From the NCBI RefSeq assembly GCF_028583425.1, contig NC_072801.1, forward strand, positions 14,032,001-14,096,000: a stretch of DNA of 64,000 nucleotides, in the 5' to 3' direction. Numbering within the stretch: the stretch's first letter is position 1; every line of letters starts with the position of its first letter. Of the stretch, positions 1-12,127 are shown in pieces. Source of the stretch: Eublepharis macularius. Its lineage: Eukaryota; Chordata; Lepidosauria; Squamata; Eublepharidae. The notes below the pieces were generated by a model that was not told where the DNA came from, made no database searches, and saw only the letters and a program-made list of their open reading frames with translations. Position numbers and translations under genes: made by a program.

Positions 1-1984
1 GCCGTTCCGAGAGTTCCTATTGGCTGATTCAACTTGCAAGTGCTCCATAGTCTGCAAAAGACTGTTTTTGACTTCATAGCATTGGATTTATTGATTATGC
101 TGTTTCTGAATCAAACCTGGTAGTTTGAAAAATCATTTTGGGGTGAATCCATCCTCAGAATGGACTCGCGAAACTTCCTTTTTAACTGTTTTTTATTTTT
201 TTATTTTATATTACTGTAATATCGAAATTACGAAATATCGAAATAATGACACTCCAAGGAAGTGAAACTTCAGTAAAATTCAGGCACTGAACTGCCCTGC
301 ATAGGAAATGCCCACGAAAGCTTCCCACATGCTTCCAAATTTTCAAAAAAGAAACGGGAGAGAGCCATCAGTGCTGCCAGTGGGGGAAAGAGAGGCATCA
401 TTATCTTCAATGGTGTTTCTTTATAAGGCAAGATCGAAATAACGGAAAAGTGCGCTCAAAAAAATTTAAAGGTCCCGCCCAAAAAGCGGTTTTCAAGTGG
501 CCGTGTGACCGGAGGGACACGCGAGAAAGACGGATTGGAAGCAGGAATGTGAACGAAGAGGAAAAAATCGCGGATTGGAGGCAAACGGAAGATATCCGAT
601 AAACATGCGGGTAATGGGTGAATGTGGATTCGACCTTGGTGTTGGCAATGCCCAGTTTCAGTATTTGCTATTTGATTGTTGTCAATGACTGGCATGTAAT
701 AGTGTTTGGTATCTGATAGCTGACATGCAACAGTGTTTGGTATCTGATTGCATTTGATTGTTGATATGCAAAAGTCTTCAGTATCTGATTGCACTGTGGA
801 ATTTTTATAGTATTTGCCAGTTTATAACATTTTTTCCACCTGCCAAAATCAAATTAAATAGCCACCAAGTCTTAATCCCCCACATCTGAAGGTAAAATTT
901 TACATTTATCATAACACAAACTTAAGATTGTGCACTTAAAATTTGAATGGCAGAATGTGGGATTCTGGAGAATATTTCAGTATTAATTTCTGTTCCACCA
1001 TATTGTAAATCCTTAGACAATTTAGGTGTTATTTGGGCAGGGGGAGGCAAGAGCACAGAAGGAGTCAATTATTTGCCTTTCATGTCTGAACATGTCTTAA
1101 TCAAGAATGCCCGTGTCCAAAGCCAGGCTTTCTGCCAGTTCTTTTGTGTGCAGCAGAAGATCAAAATCATTAGAAATATCTGATATTGCCCCTTGCACCC
1201 CACATTTCAGAAGGGGGGCATTTCTGCAGAGCTTAATAATATTTCAAATTAGATTTCATTACCTAAAGATTGCAAGAAGTCCAGGAATCAGCTGTGGTTG
1301 GCACATGTTTCTCGTTTTGCCCTTAGCACAATCCTTTTTGCAAAAATCTGTAGACACCCCTAGGTGCTGTTAGGCATTTTGGCCACTTGGAGACATAGAC
1401 AAAGGCCTCTTTAACCCATTGTCCTGCATTCGTGAATGGCACAAGAGCCTTTGCCAGAGCTCTTCATGTAGACATCTCAGATGATCTCTCCCACGTACAA
1501 GCCAAATGATACGGGACTGAATGGCTGAGGTGGACAAAGTCCTCCACTGTTGTTCTCCCTGGGGGAGAAAGGGTGAAAGAGCCCTTTGCCTGGCCTTGTG
1601 TCAGGGTAAGTAAACGGGCAGAGCCAATGTCCCTGGGACTTCTGCTCTTGCCCAGTCAGCCTTGTTAATATTCAATTGCCAACCAGGTTGATATATTGTC
1701 TCAGTAATATGATAGCATTGCAAAAGTAATTTGGTATTATCACTCCCACGCTACAGATTGGCTTTCCCGAGTCCATAACTGAGAGGAGTTTGAACTCTTG
1801 ATTTTATAGTGTCAAGCTGACATTGGTCCATCTAGCTTAGCACTGTCTACAGAGCAAAATGGTGGCTGAGGCAGATGATGCTCCTTTGACCCAAGATCCT
1901 TTCGTGGAAAATGCCAAAATCTGGATACTTGTGATGAAAACACAAAGCATGTGCTTAATCACAGCCCCTCCCAGTCCCCCCCAG
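1..1984. other. Intergenic, no gene recognised
   Basis: Apart from the tandem repeat at 655-800, I see AT-rich unique sequence with repeated CGAAATA motifs near 220-245. There is no exon, RNA gene or recognisable transposon. Confidence 0.5.
655..800 (+). repeat. Imperfect tandem repeat
   Basis: Three to four units of about 30-38 bp share CATGCAACAGTGTTTGGTAT and CTGATTGCA (units near 691-720, 721-752 and 760-793), with TTTGATTGTTG between some. Nothing coding was found. Confidence 0.6.
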
Positions 1985-2115
1985 ACTCATCTGGGGCTGA
2001 GAAGGGATTTTCCCTAGCCTTGCTATGTGAGATCCTTCAGCTGGAGATCTGCTAGAGGTTGAACCTGAGACCTTCTGCATGCCAACCTGGGCTTCTGCTG
2101 CTGAACCGCAGCCCC
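1985..2115 (-). repeat. tRNA-derived SINE, GGCTCAGTGG family, diverged
   Basis: Minus-strand GGAGGGGCTGCGGTTCAGC, CATGCAGAAGGTCTCAGG and CTCCAGCTGAAGGATCTCAC match the head and body with many changes. Confidence 0.6.
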
Positions 2116-3090
2116 TCCACTCTTTGCCTCTCTGCACAATATCAGCTCTTCCTAGACTTGCCTGGTCCCAATGTGAAGCCTTCACTTGAAAGAGCATATG
2201 TGATTCCGTTGCCTGAAAGAGTGGCTTCCAGGCATGCTGGCAGCTTTTTAAAAGGAACCAATGGGAGGGGGAGGCCATCAGTCAGTGGCAGAGCGGCTGC
2301 TCGGCATGTGGAAAGCCCCCCTCCCCAAGTCAATGTCTGGTTTCTCCACATCAAGAAATGTGGTTGGGGTCAGTCAGGGGACAGCATTTTCCACAACACT
2401 TCCACAATTCCTTGGCTTTTAGTAAAGCCTGCAAAAGTTGGCTATTTTGGGATGCTGAGTGGGATCCTTGTGGGGGACTCATTTGGGGGGAAGTTTATTG
2501 GAGAAGTTTTTTTTAACTTTTTATTTTAGTTTTCCAATAGAATGATTGTACATAACATAATAGTAATATTAATACTACTATGTAATACTAATATTAGTAA
2601 TACTAATATTAATAGTAATACAAAATCAATGTATTTCTTTGGTAAGGAAATATCCATTGAAGCATAATCTATATAAGACAAGTGTCCTGACTGACTCATC
2701 AACACCCAGCCCAAACCCTTGGACCTAGAAACGTGAAATTTGGGGAGAACGTTCCTTTCATGATATAGAGACTCACTAAGAAGGGATTTTTAAAAATTCT
2801 CCCCCTAAGAGGGTAAAAAGGGGTAAAATGTGTTTTCCCAAAGGGATACAGCTTCCCTGTGTGGCTGGCAGGCTGCTGCCTGCTTGCGCCCCCACCCACT
2901 ACCAGCTTGGCCACTCTTCCCTGATTGGGCCAGCCTTACAAGGTCATTTGCATATGCAGGCTGATTGGGGCTCACAACATTCCACACCTCATCCCTCCCC
3001 CAGAGACAGTTGGTACTATGCTATTATACTACAAAACCAGCTTAAAAAAATGTTACATACCCATAAGTATTATAACTGGATTTAAAGTAG
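2116..3090. other. Intergenic, low-complexity patch
   Basis: An AT-rich stretch at 2,530-2,630 is made of TAATATTAATACTA-type units. The rest shows nothing recognisable. Confidence 0.5.
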
Positions 3091-3990
3091 TTAAATACCA
3101 TAGCAAAGCATGGGTATCAAGCTAATTTGAAGTATTAAAAAAAATGGAAACAATTTTTCCAAATAGCTTGATTGATATGTTGGGTTATCCATTATTGCAA
3201 TTTGCGATGAAATTTTATCCATTACAACCAAATCCCAAACCTTATGTAGCCATTGTTTTATTGAAGGCATTTTTTCAGACTTCCAGTATTGGGCTAACAT
3301 AAATCTGGCTGCTACCAGCAATAATGAGATAAGATCTCTTCTAATGGCTGGTATGGATGAACTGTTTCACAAATTGGGTAATACAGTTTCTGGACATTTT
3401 CGGAACTGATACCCTGGAATTTTTTCCTCTATATCAAACACCTTATCCCAAAAGATTTGGATTTTTTGGCAAGACCAACAATGTACAAATATTCCCACCA
3501 GCCCACAGCCCTTCCAACACCTGGGGTTATTGTTTAATTGGTAATAAAATAATTTCAAAGGAGTTAAATACCATCTTGAATTCAATTTAAAGGCTTGCAA
3601 CTTAACACTTAACGTTTTAGAAGAATGGAGATTTGAGGACCATATTGAATTCCATTGATTCTCATTTATTGTTATGCCACAGTCCTTTTGCCGTGCCTTC
3701 TGTTGTGTTGTCATTAGCGACCACTGTTTATTGTTTAGCAATTTATAAAGAATAGTGATTTTCCCGTTGGTGCCAGAGGGATTATTTTTTAACAGGAATT
3801 CAAACAGGGTAAGCTCCCTGTCCAGTAATGTGTCTAATCCTGCTTTAGTAAACAAATGGTGTAGTTGTTGATATTGGAGCCATGGTGTTTTAAAATTATA
3901 TTTTGTTTCTAGTTGTGTCTTTGACCAAATCTGTCTTTTTAAACTAATGTCATACAGTCTAAAGACCCCTTTTATCCGAGAAGAGTAGTT
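3091..3990 (-). pseudogene. L1-type LINE ORF2 3' remnant
   Basis: Read on the minus strand, 3,367-3,855 and 3,091-3,321 lie in the same frame, separated by a TGA at 3,367-3,369. The translation has the C-terminal cysteine motif of L1 ORF2, CWKGCGLVGIFVHCWSC, followed by the tail LLLVAARFMLAQYWKSEKMP, usual in L1 proteins. Residues upstream to about 3,990 (QIWSKTQLETKYNFKTPWLQ) continue the frame. The reverse transcriptase and endonuclease domains are absent. It is a 5'-truncated, inactive copy. Confidence 0.82.
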
Positions 3991-5500
3991 TTAATTCGTG
4001 AAGATTTTTAGTTGTATCGGAGCAACTATTTTTTCAATTTAGACTGCATTGAATTTGCACGACATCGTAAGCCCCTGAGCCTAAGAAGACTAGGACAGAA
4101 ATATTTTTAAATTGAGAGGAGGGGGGGAGAGAGAGACAGGTGGAGATATTAGTTGGGAATAAGAACGCTTCATAAATGTTTATGAATCCATGCATGACTG
4201 CTTACTGCAGCCTACCAACTAGGGCGCAGGTTGTTCCCAAGGACAGACTTCCGTCGTGGGTTTTGTGAGCTGGCACGGCCCAGTGGGAACGCAGAAGAGG
4301 AAGGCGTTAGAAAGCCCCTCTTTCCTTCTCTCTATGGTTTGCACCTCCCAGATGGCCAGCTGAGTAAACCCACAAACTCTTTTTAGCCTGGCTTTGAGTC
4401 CCGATAGTAGAAGACAGTAGAAGAATTTACCTTCCAGGTCCCCTGGCATCAGGGGTAGACTGGGGAAGAGGCCTGGAGTGGAGGGGTCAGTTCTAAGCAG
4501 AGCGACCCCTGTGGTACTGCCAGTGCAGCAGTACCACAGGGGCTCAGCAGTGTGGCTCAGCCCGCTCCCTACTGCCAGTGGCCCTCCAGGACAAGCACCC
4601 ACCGGGGACTTTCCCAGTAAGTTAAAAGGTTGCTTCACTCCTGCCTGACATCTTCACCCTTACGTTAAAATATTAGCGCAGAAGAATATTTGGCATGGAA
4701 GATCTTGATCAGGCCAGGCTATGCTTAATTTAATAGAGGAATTTGCTGCAGTCGGCCCTGTTAAGCTTTGATAGGCTACAGACGGAGGGCTTGACGGGAG
4801 GTTTGTCTGTGATGAGTCTTAATTGGAGATGATCAAGGCAAGTCTTGTCCAAAATTATAGGCAGGATAGGAAACATCTGTCAGCATGCAAAACAGATGTG
4901 CTGGCTATGCGTACCAATGAAAACCGGCGGTTGGTTTTAAATCTGCTGGTGGGGTTGAAGGAGGTCTGGAAGAGTTAAGTGATCAATAATGCGGAAATGC
5001 TGGTTCACACCCAATTTAAACATTCCCCAGATGGCGTGGTTGCCATGATCCCTTCTCTGCTCCCACGCCACTCCGGAAATATTTGTGCTCCCAGAGCAGT
5101 GAGAAGAAGTTCCAAGGCAGTGCACTCGGGTTTAATTTCCTTTGGATGACACTTCTGGTGTTGTTCGTAAGGTTTGCTGTCTTTAAAATGTACAGGCTGC
5201 ATCTGTCTAGAGGCAAGGAGGCCTTCCTAACAAGGCAGAAGATTTTCTCACACACCCCTAACCTGCACCCCAAGTTTCTGTTTACTTCAGCTAGAAATAA
5301 GTGATACCTGTAAAACTTGTGTCTGTTATCAGAGCCCCAGTGGGTGAAATGCCCTCAAGGAGTGAGTGAGGGGAAGTGGCAAGCGCTTAAGCTTTGCACC
5401 TCCCTCTTTGACTCTTTAAATTGCAACTTCTTCCTCCATCCCACACCTCTGGAAGTACAGTGGTTGGATAGCAAAATCAGAGCCTTCTTTGTGGTGGCCT
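3991..5500. other. Intergenic, no gene recognised
   Basis: The sequence contains only the 15-bp hairpin at 4,506-4,542. Open frames are short and lack family features. Confidence 0.5.
4506..4542. repeat. Perfect 15-bp hairpin
   Basis: CCCCTGTGGTACTGC (4,506-4,520) is followed after 7 bases by its exact complement GCAGTACCACAGGGG (4,528-4,542). No matching second copy was seen in the window. It could be a remnant of a palindromic MITE or a structured RNA; its function is unknown. Confidence 0.55.
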
Positions 5501-5506
5501 CCACTA

Positions 5507-5697
5507 GGGTTGCCAACTTCCAGATGAGACCTGGTGTTCTGGAGTTCTCTAGAGACTGCAGAGATCAGTTCCCCTGGAGAAAATGGCAGTTTCTGAGGGC
5601 AGAGTCTACAGTATATCATAGATTCTAGGTGGAACACCCCTTCCACAGACACCACTCCCAAATCTCCAGGAATTTTCCAGGCCAGAATTGGCAACCC
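5507..5697. mobile_element. TA-flanked MITE with GGGTTGCCAAC termini, copy 1
   Basis: It runs from GGGTTGCCAACTTCCAG to GAATTGGCAACCC with TA on both sides. The middle includes AGAGATCAGTTCCCCTGGAG and ATCTCCAGGAATTTTCCAGG, shared with the copy at 8,092. The TA flanks suggest a Tc1/mariner-type origin, but two bases are weak evidence. Confidence 0.65.
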
Positions 5698-5750
5698 TAC
5701 CTCCCTGCAACTCTAGAATTCCTTTCCCACAACTGTTCGCATGGCACTTA

Positions 5751-5984
5751 GAGCGGAACTACAAGTGACAAAAGGCACAGGTTGGACACTTGTCAGCTTC
5801 CCTCAAGTTTTGATGGGAAATGTAGGCATCCTGGTCTTGCAGCTTGGCTCTCCGATGGCTGTCCAATGGACTTTTCAACTGTCGCTTGTCCAACATTCCG
5901 CCAAGCTGCCTACATTTCCCGCCAAAACTTGAGGGAAGCTGGCAAGTGTCCAATCTGTGCCTTTTGTCACTTGTAGTTTCGCTC
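5751..5984. mobile_element. PIF/Harbinger-like MITE, copy A
   Basis: The inverted termini GAGCGGAACTACAAGTGAC and GTCACTTGTAGTTTCGCTC are flanked by a perfect 3-bp TTA (5,748-5,750; 5,985-5,987). A 3-bp TTA/TAA-type duplication is typical of PIF/Harbinger elements. Internal arms continue the palindrome (CCTCAAGTTTTGATGGGAAA and complement). There is no coding capacity. Confidence 0.8.
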
Positions 5985-6369
5985 TTAATCTATATAGCTT
6001 TAGATTCCAGATGAAAAAAAGAAAGAAAACAATTTCTCTCCCTATAGGCCTTTTAATTTTTTTCATACACCCTCTTTCCCACTCCGTTGAATTAGTTTTG
6101 TGGGCTGTGATTAGCTTTTTATTTTATTAATATTTTATTTATTAAAATATTCATACCCTGCCTTTCCCGTCACCAAATGCTGACTCAAGGCAGCCCTCAA
6201 TCAACAACAGGAAATTGCTGCTTCTGCTTTTTTTTAAAAAAAAAAAACGATTTCATTATTGATCATTGGTTGTTGTTAGATAGCCTTATATGGACGTTCT
6301 CTGCTCAGACAGTTCCATGGGGCAGAATTGTCCATGGCTGTAGATACACCACTGATGCCTCGTGAAATC

Positions 6370-6895
6370 ACCAGGCCCCATCCTTATAGAAACCTCTGGT
6401 TGTGATTATACCTGTGGGACCGCCTCTCCCGATACATCTTCCAGAGAGCTTTGCACATGGCTGTTGCTGGTGTTCCCCGGCCTGAGGGACATTCATCTGG
6501 CCTTGACCAGGGCCAGGGCTTTCTTGGTCCTGGCTCTGCTGCACCGACCTGGTGGAACTCCCCCCCACTAGAGAACTGAACCCTGCAGGACTTATTACAG
6601 TTATTCCACCACGCCTATGGCTGAGGCTGGACGGTGTCTCCTCTACCTGTGCCCCCACTGTGCCACCCTGAGTGCAATTGTTCCATCTTTTTTATCATCT
6701 ACATTTTATGGTTTCAGTATATTCTCTTCTGTGAGTACTGATGCCACTATCTTCTGATTGGTTTTATATGTTTTCTTGTGATTTAATGGTATATTTAAAT
6801 TTTTGTATTTAAATGTGCTGTGAGCCGCCCTGAGCCTCCGTGTGGGGAGGGTAGGATAAAAATGTAATAAAGTAAACTAAACTAGCTACTGCTGC
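6370..6895 (+). repeat. LINE-like 3' end with GAGCCGCCCTGAGCC tail
   Basis: The segment ends TGTGAGCCGCCCTGAGCCTC, then GGGAGGGTAGGATAAAAATG, a 3' UTR type common to reptile CR1/L2-group LINEs. Upstream, CATGGCTGTTGCTGGTGTTC and CTGAGGGACATTCATCTGGC recall their ORF2-to-UTR region. I cannot assign the clade. Confidence 0.5.
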
Positions 6896-8019
6896 TTTGG
6901 CTTTTTAAAAAATGGAGGAAAACATTCTCTTACTAGAAGCTGAGGTTTAAGTTTTGCAGTGCAATCCTTTGCGTGTTTACTCAAAAGTAAGGCCCGTTTA
7001 CTCAGTGGGTAAATGGGCTTCAACCGCCAAGGCTTCTCCATCCCTCCTAAACTGAGGAAGAAGCTGAGGCAGAAAGTAACGCCAAGGTGTTGCAGTCACC
7101 ATAGCAACCGAAGGGTATTCCCCCTAGACCAGATGTCTCCTGGGAGAAGGGCTTCTTTTGCAAGATGTCAGCGCGCCTACTGAGATGCTGTGTGACCACA
7201 ACAGCTCTTCCTTTCCTGAGAGGAGCCAGTTTCCATCTGCTTGAAGCACCCCTTTCACCTATCCCCCAGGAAGGGGGGAGAATTTGGCTGCCATGGACTG
7301 GGACAGTGGGCCACATGTGACCTGCAGCCTGTTGGTCATGACCCCAGCACATAGATGGTCCACCTCTTTCTTTAAGGATATTGCCGCATTTTTATGGTGA
7401 TTTCTTTTTCCTTTTTCCCCCTGACCCTTGTGCGTCAAGAACGTGAGACATAAATGTTTCACTAAAACAAATTGTTTTAAAGAAAAAGGGAAGATGCTGT
7501 GCTCCACTCTCCATATTCACGTCAAGGCAGGTGCAGGCCTGGAACAAGCAAAGGCAATTGGTCTCCAGGCACTCAGCACTCTGTGGCCTCTCTCTGTTGG
7601 AGCTTCATCTTTGTACCCTGTGCAAAAATCTACCTCTTGTACACAATATCAGGGCTTGTGTGGAATGTTGGCACAGGGAGCAACTGGCAAATCACCCAAC
7701 CGACCCAGATCTAAGATACTATTTGGATCTTGAGCACCTATTCCTCCCCTCTTCTAATCTGCCTTCAGCATTATAGTCCCCCTAGAAGATGCTCGGTCCT
7801 TATCTGTTCTTTGGGGAGAAGAGAAATCTTTTAAAATTCATTTAGCCATATTTTCTGCATGCACAAAAAGTTGTCCAAATATGCAGAAATCCCAGTCTTG
7901 TCCGAGTGGGTCCCTTTCTCTTCGTGATAGGTACCTGACCTTTGAGAGGAGTGACTTGGTTAAAATCTCAGTGCGAACAATGGTCTATAAATGACTCAAA
8001 TAAATAAGACCCAGATTCA

Positions 8020-8395
8020 AATCCCCATTCTGTTATGAAACTCTATGGGTTACCTTGAGCTAAACTTTCCTTCCCGCCTACCTACCTCATAGGGTTGCCA
8101 ACCTCCAGGTGGTGTCTGGAGATCTCCTGGAATTACAACTGATCTTCAGGCCACAGAGATCAGTTACCCTGGAGAAAATTGCTGCTTTGGAGGGTAGACT
8201 CTATGGCATTATACCCCATTGAGGCCTCTCCCCTCCCCAAATTCCACTCTTTCCAAGTTCCACCCCCCAAATCTCCAGGAATTTCCCAACCGGGACCTGG
8301 CAACCTCACCAAGGTTGTTGTGAGAATCATGTAGAGGCAGGGACAACCGTGCAAATTACTTTGAGCTCCTTGGAGGAAGAGCAGGATAAAAATGT
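8020..8395 (+). repeat. tRNA-derived SINE split by a MITE
   Basis: Box B-like GATTCAAATCCCC near 8,013, a CCTACCTCA block, then after the MITE AGGTTGTTGTGAGAATCAT and GAGCAGGATAAAAATG. The start is 5'-truncated. Confidence 0.6.
8092..8306. mobile_element. TA-flanked MITE, copy 2, inserted in a SINE
   Basis: It starts GGGTTGCCAACCTCCAGG and ends ACCTGGCAACCT. It splits a tRNA-derived SINE: sequence before it ends CCTACCTCA, and sequence after it resumes AGGTTGTTGTGAG, the continuation of the SINE consensus seen elsewhere in the window. The SINE was therefore there first. Confidence 0.65.
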
Positions 8396-9020
8396 GACTT
8401 TCCCCTTGCCTTGATTTCTGCCCCACAGTGCTCTTACCTATCTACTATAAATTAAAGAGCAATCACGTTGGCTTTAGTGCCATTAGGAAAAGATGCTTGC
8501 TTCCACTGACTTGTGGAAAATGCACCTTGCAAGCAAAAGCTGACAGAGGAATCGGAGCTGGAAGCTTGTTTCCCATTGCAGGTCAAAGACTCCCATCTCT
8601 TCCCCAGCAAAGAATTAGGCTGGATGGGAGGACGGACAACGTGGCTCCACACACTTCATCATAAACAGCCCTGACTGGGCCAGTCACACCTGCCTCTCTC
8701 GATGACTAAGTCCCAGGAGGCCAAATTAGAGAAGAGACCCAGGAGAAACACGGCTTTTTTGCCCTGCGAAGTAAATCATCCCAGTCTTGAGATGTCCTCA
8801 GCGCCAGCATCCAGTGGGCTCAGGTCCAGTTACCAGACCTGTTAGAGGCCTCACTGATGTTTATTCTCACTTCATCTGAACTCTGTATTTGTGGGCGTGT
8901 GTGTGTCTGAGAGAGAGAAAGACACACCCTCAGGAGTTTCATGTGGGGAAATGCTGGCTGGGAAATCCATCTTTACCCTGACAAATCTTTCAGGATTGAA
9001 GCGTCTTTCTTTATAATACA

Positions 9021-9333
9021 CAGGGCTTTTTTTCTGGGAAAAGAGGTGGTGGAACTCAGGACCACACAATGATGTCACTTTGGGTCAGCTGGATCAAGGG
9101 GGGAGCTTTTTAAAGTTTAAATCACCCTTGGCAAAAATGGTCACATGGCTGGTGGCCCCACCCCGATTTCCAGACAGAGGGGAGTTTAGATTGCCCTCCG
9201 CGCCATGCAGCACGGAGGGCGATCTAAACTCCCCTCTGTCTGGAGATCAGGGGGCAGGGCCACCGGCCATGTGACCATTTTCAAGAGGTGCCGGAACACT
9301 GTTCCACCTCGTCCCAGCTGAAAAAAAGCCCTG
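9021..9333 (+). mobile_element. hAT-like palindromic MITE, copy 1
   Basis: The terminal inverted repeats CAGGGCTTTTTTTC and GAAAAAAAGCCCTG are flanked by a perfect 8-bp duplication ATAATACA (9,013-9,020; 9,334-9,341), the hAT superfamily hallmark. The interior is a long inverted repeat built around GGTCACATGGC, CCAGACAGAGGGGAGT and GTTTAGAT. It has no coding capacity. Orientation '+' means the end with CTGGGAAAAGAGGTGG is on the left. It carries a decayed CRE-like TGATGTCA. Confidence 0.92.
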
Positions 9334-9496
9334 ATAATACAGATTTCAGGCTGTACACACAAACAGGTAATTAAGACACTGAAATCATAAGGAAAGAAAG
9401 CCATAAATGAACCCGGCCTCTTTTGATGTAATAAAAAAGGCTGGCCTTTCAGTCGATGGGTTCTGCTTCTTTCCATCATCCTGCCTCTCTCTTGGG

Positions 9497-9700
9497 GAGA
9501 AGCCATGCCTCAGAGATGGAGAATCTGCTTTGTGCGCAGAAGGTCCTGGGTTTGAATCTTGACATCTCTAATCAAAAGGATTCGGGGGGGGGGGAGAGTT
9601 AGAGAAAAGACCTTTCTCTGCTTTAGGTTTTTAAGAACTGCTGCCAGCCAGAAGGAGTAATGCTCAGGTTGATGAACCACTGTCACTCAGAGAACTTTGC
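9497..9700 (+). repeat. tRNA-derived SINE, GGCTCAGTGG family, diverged
   Basis: GGAGAATCTGCTTTGTGCGC, GGGTTTGAATCTTGAC, and GAAAAGACCTTTCTCTGC followed by CTGCTGCCAGCCAG match this family. A G-run sits at about 9,585-9,595. Confidence 0.6.
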
Positions 9701-10153
9701 TCAGTTCAGAGAAGGGGCCATTAACTCATGGCTGTAGTGGGATTTGAACCTGCAGCGTGTTGCTTTGCTAGCCAGCCTCTTAACCGCCATGCTATAGCAG
9801 CTCTTGTCACTTCTCTTTATTTTTAAACCTCTCATCTTGCCTTTTTTCTAGGTCAGGTGTGGTAAGTAACAGTAGAGAAGTCTGCTCATAATTCAAACTA
9901 TGCCCCTGGATTTAGCCATTTGCTAGAAGGATCCACCTCGGACCCAACGAGGACAACTGCCTCTCTGACTGGAATGGACCCTAGCCCTGTAAGCCAAAGA
10001 CCTTTAATGCTTAAAAAATCAGAGATTGTGCTTGGAACATTCCCCCTGCAAAATGCAAGCACTGCTATTGAGGTCGGGTTTCATGCATGGTTTTGAGATG
10101 GTTTCTGCCTCAGTTTCCCTGGTAGACAGTCCTCATCAGTCAACAGTGCATGT

Positions 10154-10572
10154 CAGGGGTCATTTCGTAGAAAAAGAGCTGGAGGAACTCATTAGCATGT
10201 GCCACGCCCCTTGACATCACCAGAAGTGTGTCGTTGGCATAACTGATTTGCATATGCCACACCCCCTGACATCACCTATCCTGGCTGTTTTGGACCCAAT
10301 CCTGGCCATTCAGGGCCGAAATTGGGCCCAAAATGGCAAAAAGGGCTGAAAATGGCCAAAAAGGAGCCTAAAATGGTCAAGATTGGGCCGCTGCTGAGTG
10401 GGAGAGTGATCCACTACCCATCAGAGGCCCGATCTGGGCTGTTTTGGCCCCAATTCAGGCTAAAACGGGCCCAAAATGGCTGAGAGTCAGGTGGGCGGGG
10501 CCACCAGACATGACCTCTTTAGGGAACTGCCAGAACTGCATTCCTGCCCATTCCCCCTCGAAATGGGCCCTG
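10154..10572. mobile_element. Diverged hAT-like MITE of a related family
   Basis: It begins CAGGGGTCATTTCGTAGAAA and ends with GGAACTGCCAGAACTGCATT, then AAATGGGCCCTG, recalling the termini and the GGAACTCCGTTCC end block of the main MITE family. The interior differs: imperfect repeats of GGGCCCAAAATGGC type fill 10,300-10,490, and CCACGCCCCTTGACATCACC occurs twice in diverged form (10,200-10,280). No target duplication was found. Confidence 0.6.
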
Positions 10573-10574
10573 CT

Positions 10575-11710
10575 TCTAATTCTTTTAGCTGTTTTGACGT
10601 CATTTGATGTAATCGTCTATGGCATCGTTCTGAGGCTCCTGGCAGATTTGAGTTTGAGAGTGGTCATTGCGATCTTACGTAGGAGCAAATTGTAGAGAAT
10701 GGTACTGGGAGGGTATCATTCCCCCTTGCGGGATCTGTCTTATTATGTCTCCTGGGAGTGCCTCCTGCTGAAATCTGTGGACAGCAGTGGCATCTGGACG
10801 CATGCATCCCATTGAAAGCACAGGGCAGGATCCATATCCAGATACTTCCTCCTGGCATATCCAGTTTATGCCTCCGGTTCCCAGAACCCACAGTTCCAAG
10901 GCATCCAGTCGAGCTCCTAGGGATATCTAACACAAACTTTATCCCCTTATGAGTAAGCCCCTTTGGATGCAGTCAGGTTTACTTTTGAGTAAACATGCAT
11001 AGAACTGGGGGGGGCACTACTGTTACAAAAGGAATGATTAAGATACAGGTTGGGCAAGTTTTTCCTTTTCTGCCTCTACTACAGTACTAGTGATGAATGA
11101 ATTCCTTCCATTCTCACCCAACACATCTGGAAAGGTTTTACATGCACATGTTCTCTCAATGATGATTCACATCACGCAAGCAGGGCCTGCCGCTACCAGC
11201 CCACCCCCGTTATATAATTTCGTCGTCCCATTGTTGCAATTGAAAACCATCCGGATGTTATTTCTCTTTTGTTCCTTCCGAAGAACGCTGTTCAGGTGAC
11301 AGCAGAGCTATTTAATTATTGCCTGTCTTCCCTCCACCTTGGCATCACCTGCTGCCTTTACCACAAAAGCAAGATCCCAACGCTGATATATCAATTTTTA
11401 TATGCATGCTAATTTTGTGTGCAATATTTTGCATCTAGGATTCTAGCAATTGCTTTCACCTGGGAGAAACCAGGGGATTGGACCCTACCAGCATTTCTGG
11501 CCCAAGACGAAAAAGAGGCAGTCTCGTCCTATTCCCTGCCCCATCTTAGCCCCATCTCACATGGGTTCACACAGCTCCCATGATCCCTGCAGTGGCCTTT
11601 GTGGAGGGGCAAAAGAGATCCTTCCTCTTGCACCAAAAAAAACCCTGAGAGGCTCCATCTCACTCTCTCTATATGGTTTATTCAGTGAATGTCAGACAAT
11701 ACAGTCAAAA
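10575..11710. other. Intergenic, no gene recognised
   Basis: One fragment of the GTTTACTC repeat family lies near 10,960. Otherwise the sequence is unique with no coding signal that I can support. Confidence 0.45.
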
Positions 11711-12127
11711 ATGTAAATCCTGATTTCCTTCCTGAGCGGTTACTCAGTGGAACAGGCTTCCTCGGGAGGTGGTGGGCTGTCCTTCTTTGGAGGTTTTTAA
11801 GCAGAGGCTAGATGGCCATCTGACAGCAATGCTGATTATGTGAACCTAGGCAGATCATGAGAGTGGGGGGCAGGAAGGGTTACATCAGTGCTTAGTTCTC
11901 GTGGCCTCTTCTTACATGCCCAGGGTAAGGCCAATTGCTACCTTGGAGTCAGGAAGCAATTTTCCCCAGGCCAGTTTGGCTAGGGATCCTGGAGGTGTTT
12001 TGCCATCTTCTGGGCATGGAGCAGGGGTCACTGAGAGTGTGGGGGGAGATCGTTGTGAATTCCCTGCATTGTGCAGGGGGTTGGACTAGATGGCCCTAGA
12101 GGTACCTTCCAAACCTATGATTCTGTG
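11711..12127 (+). repeat. CR1-like LINE 3' end
   Basis: It starts in the ORF2 tail (AGTGGAACAGGCTTCCTCGG), continues through a 3' UTR (CATGAGAGTGG, CAGGAAGCAATTTTCCCC), and ends with GGGTTGGACTAGATGGCC and CTATGATTCTGTGAA. It is the same subfamily as the copy near 28.2 kb. Confidence 0.8.

Noticed and set aside
2059..2529. 156-codon open frame on the + strand
   Set aside because: It crosses a reversed SINE (1,985-2,115) and shows no domain or splice context.
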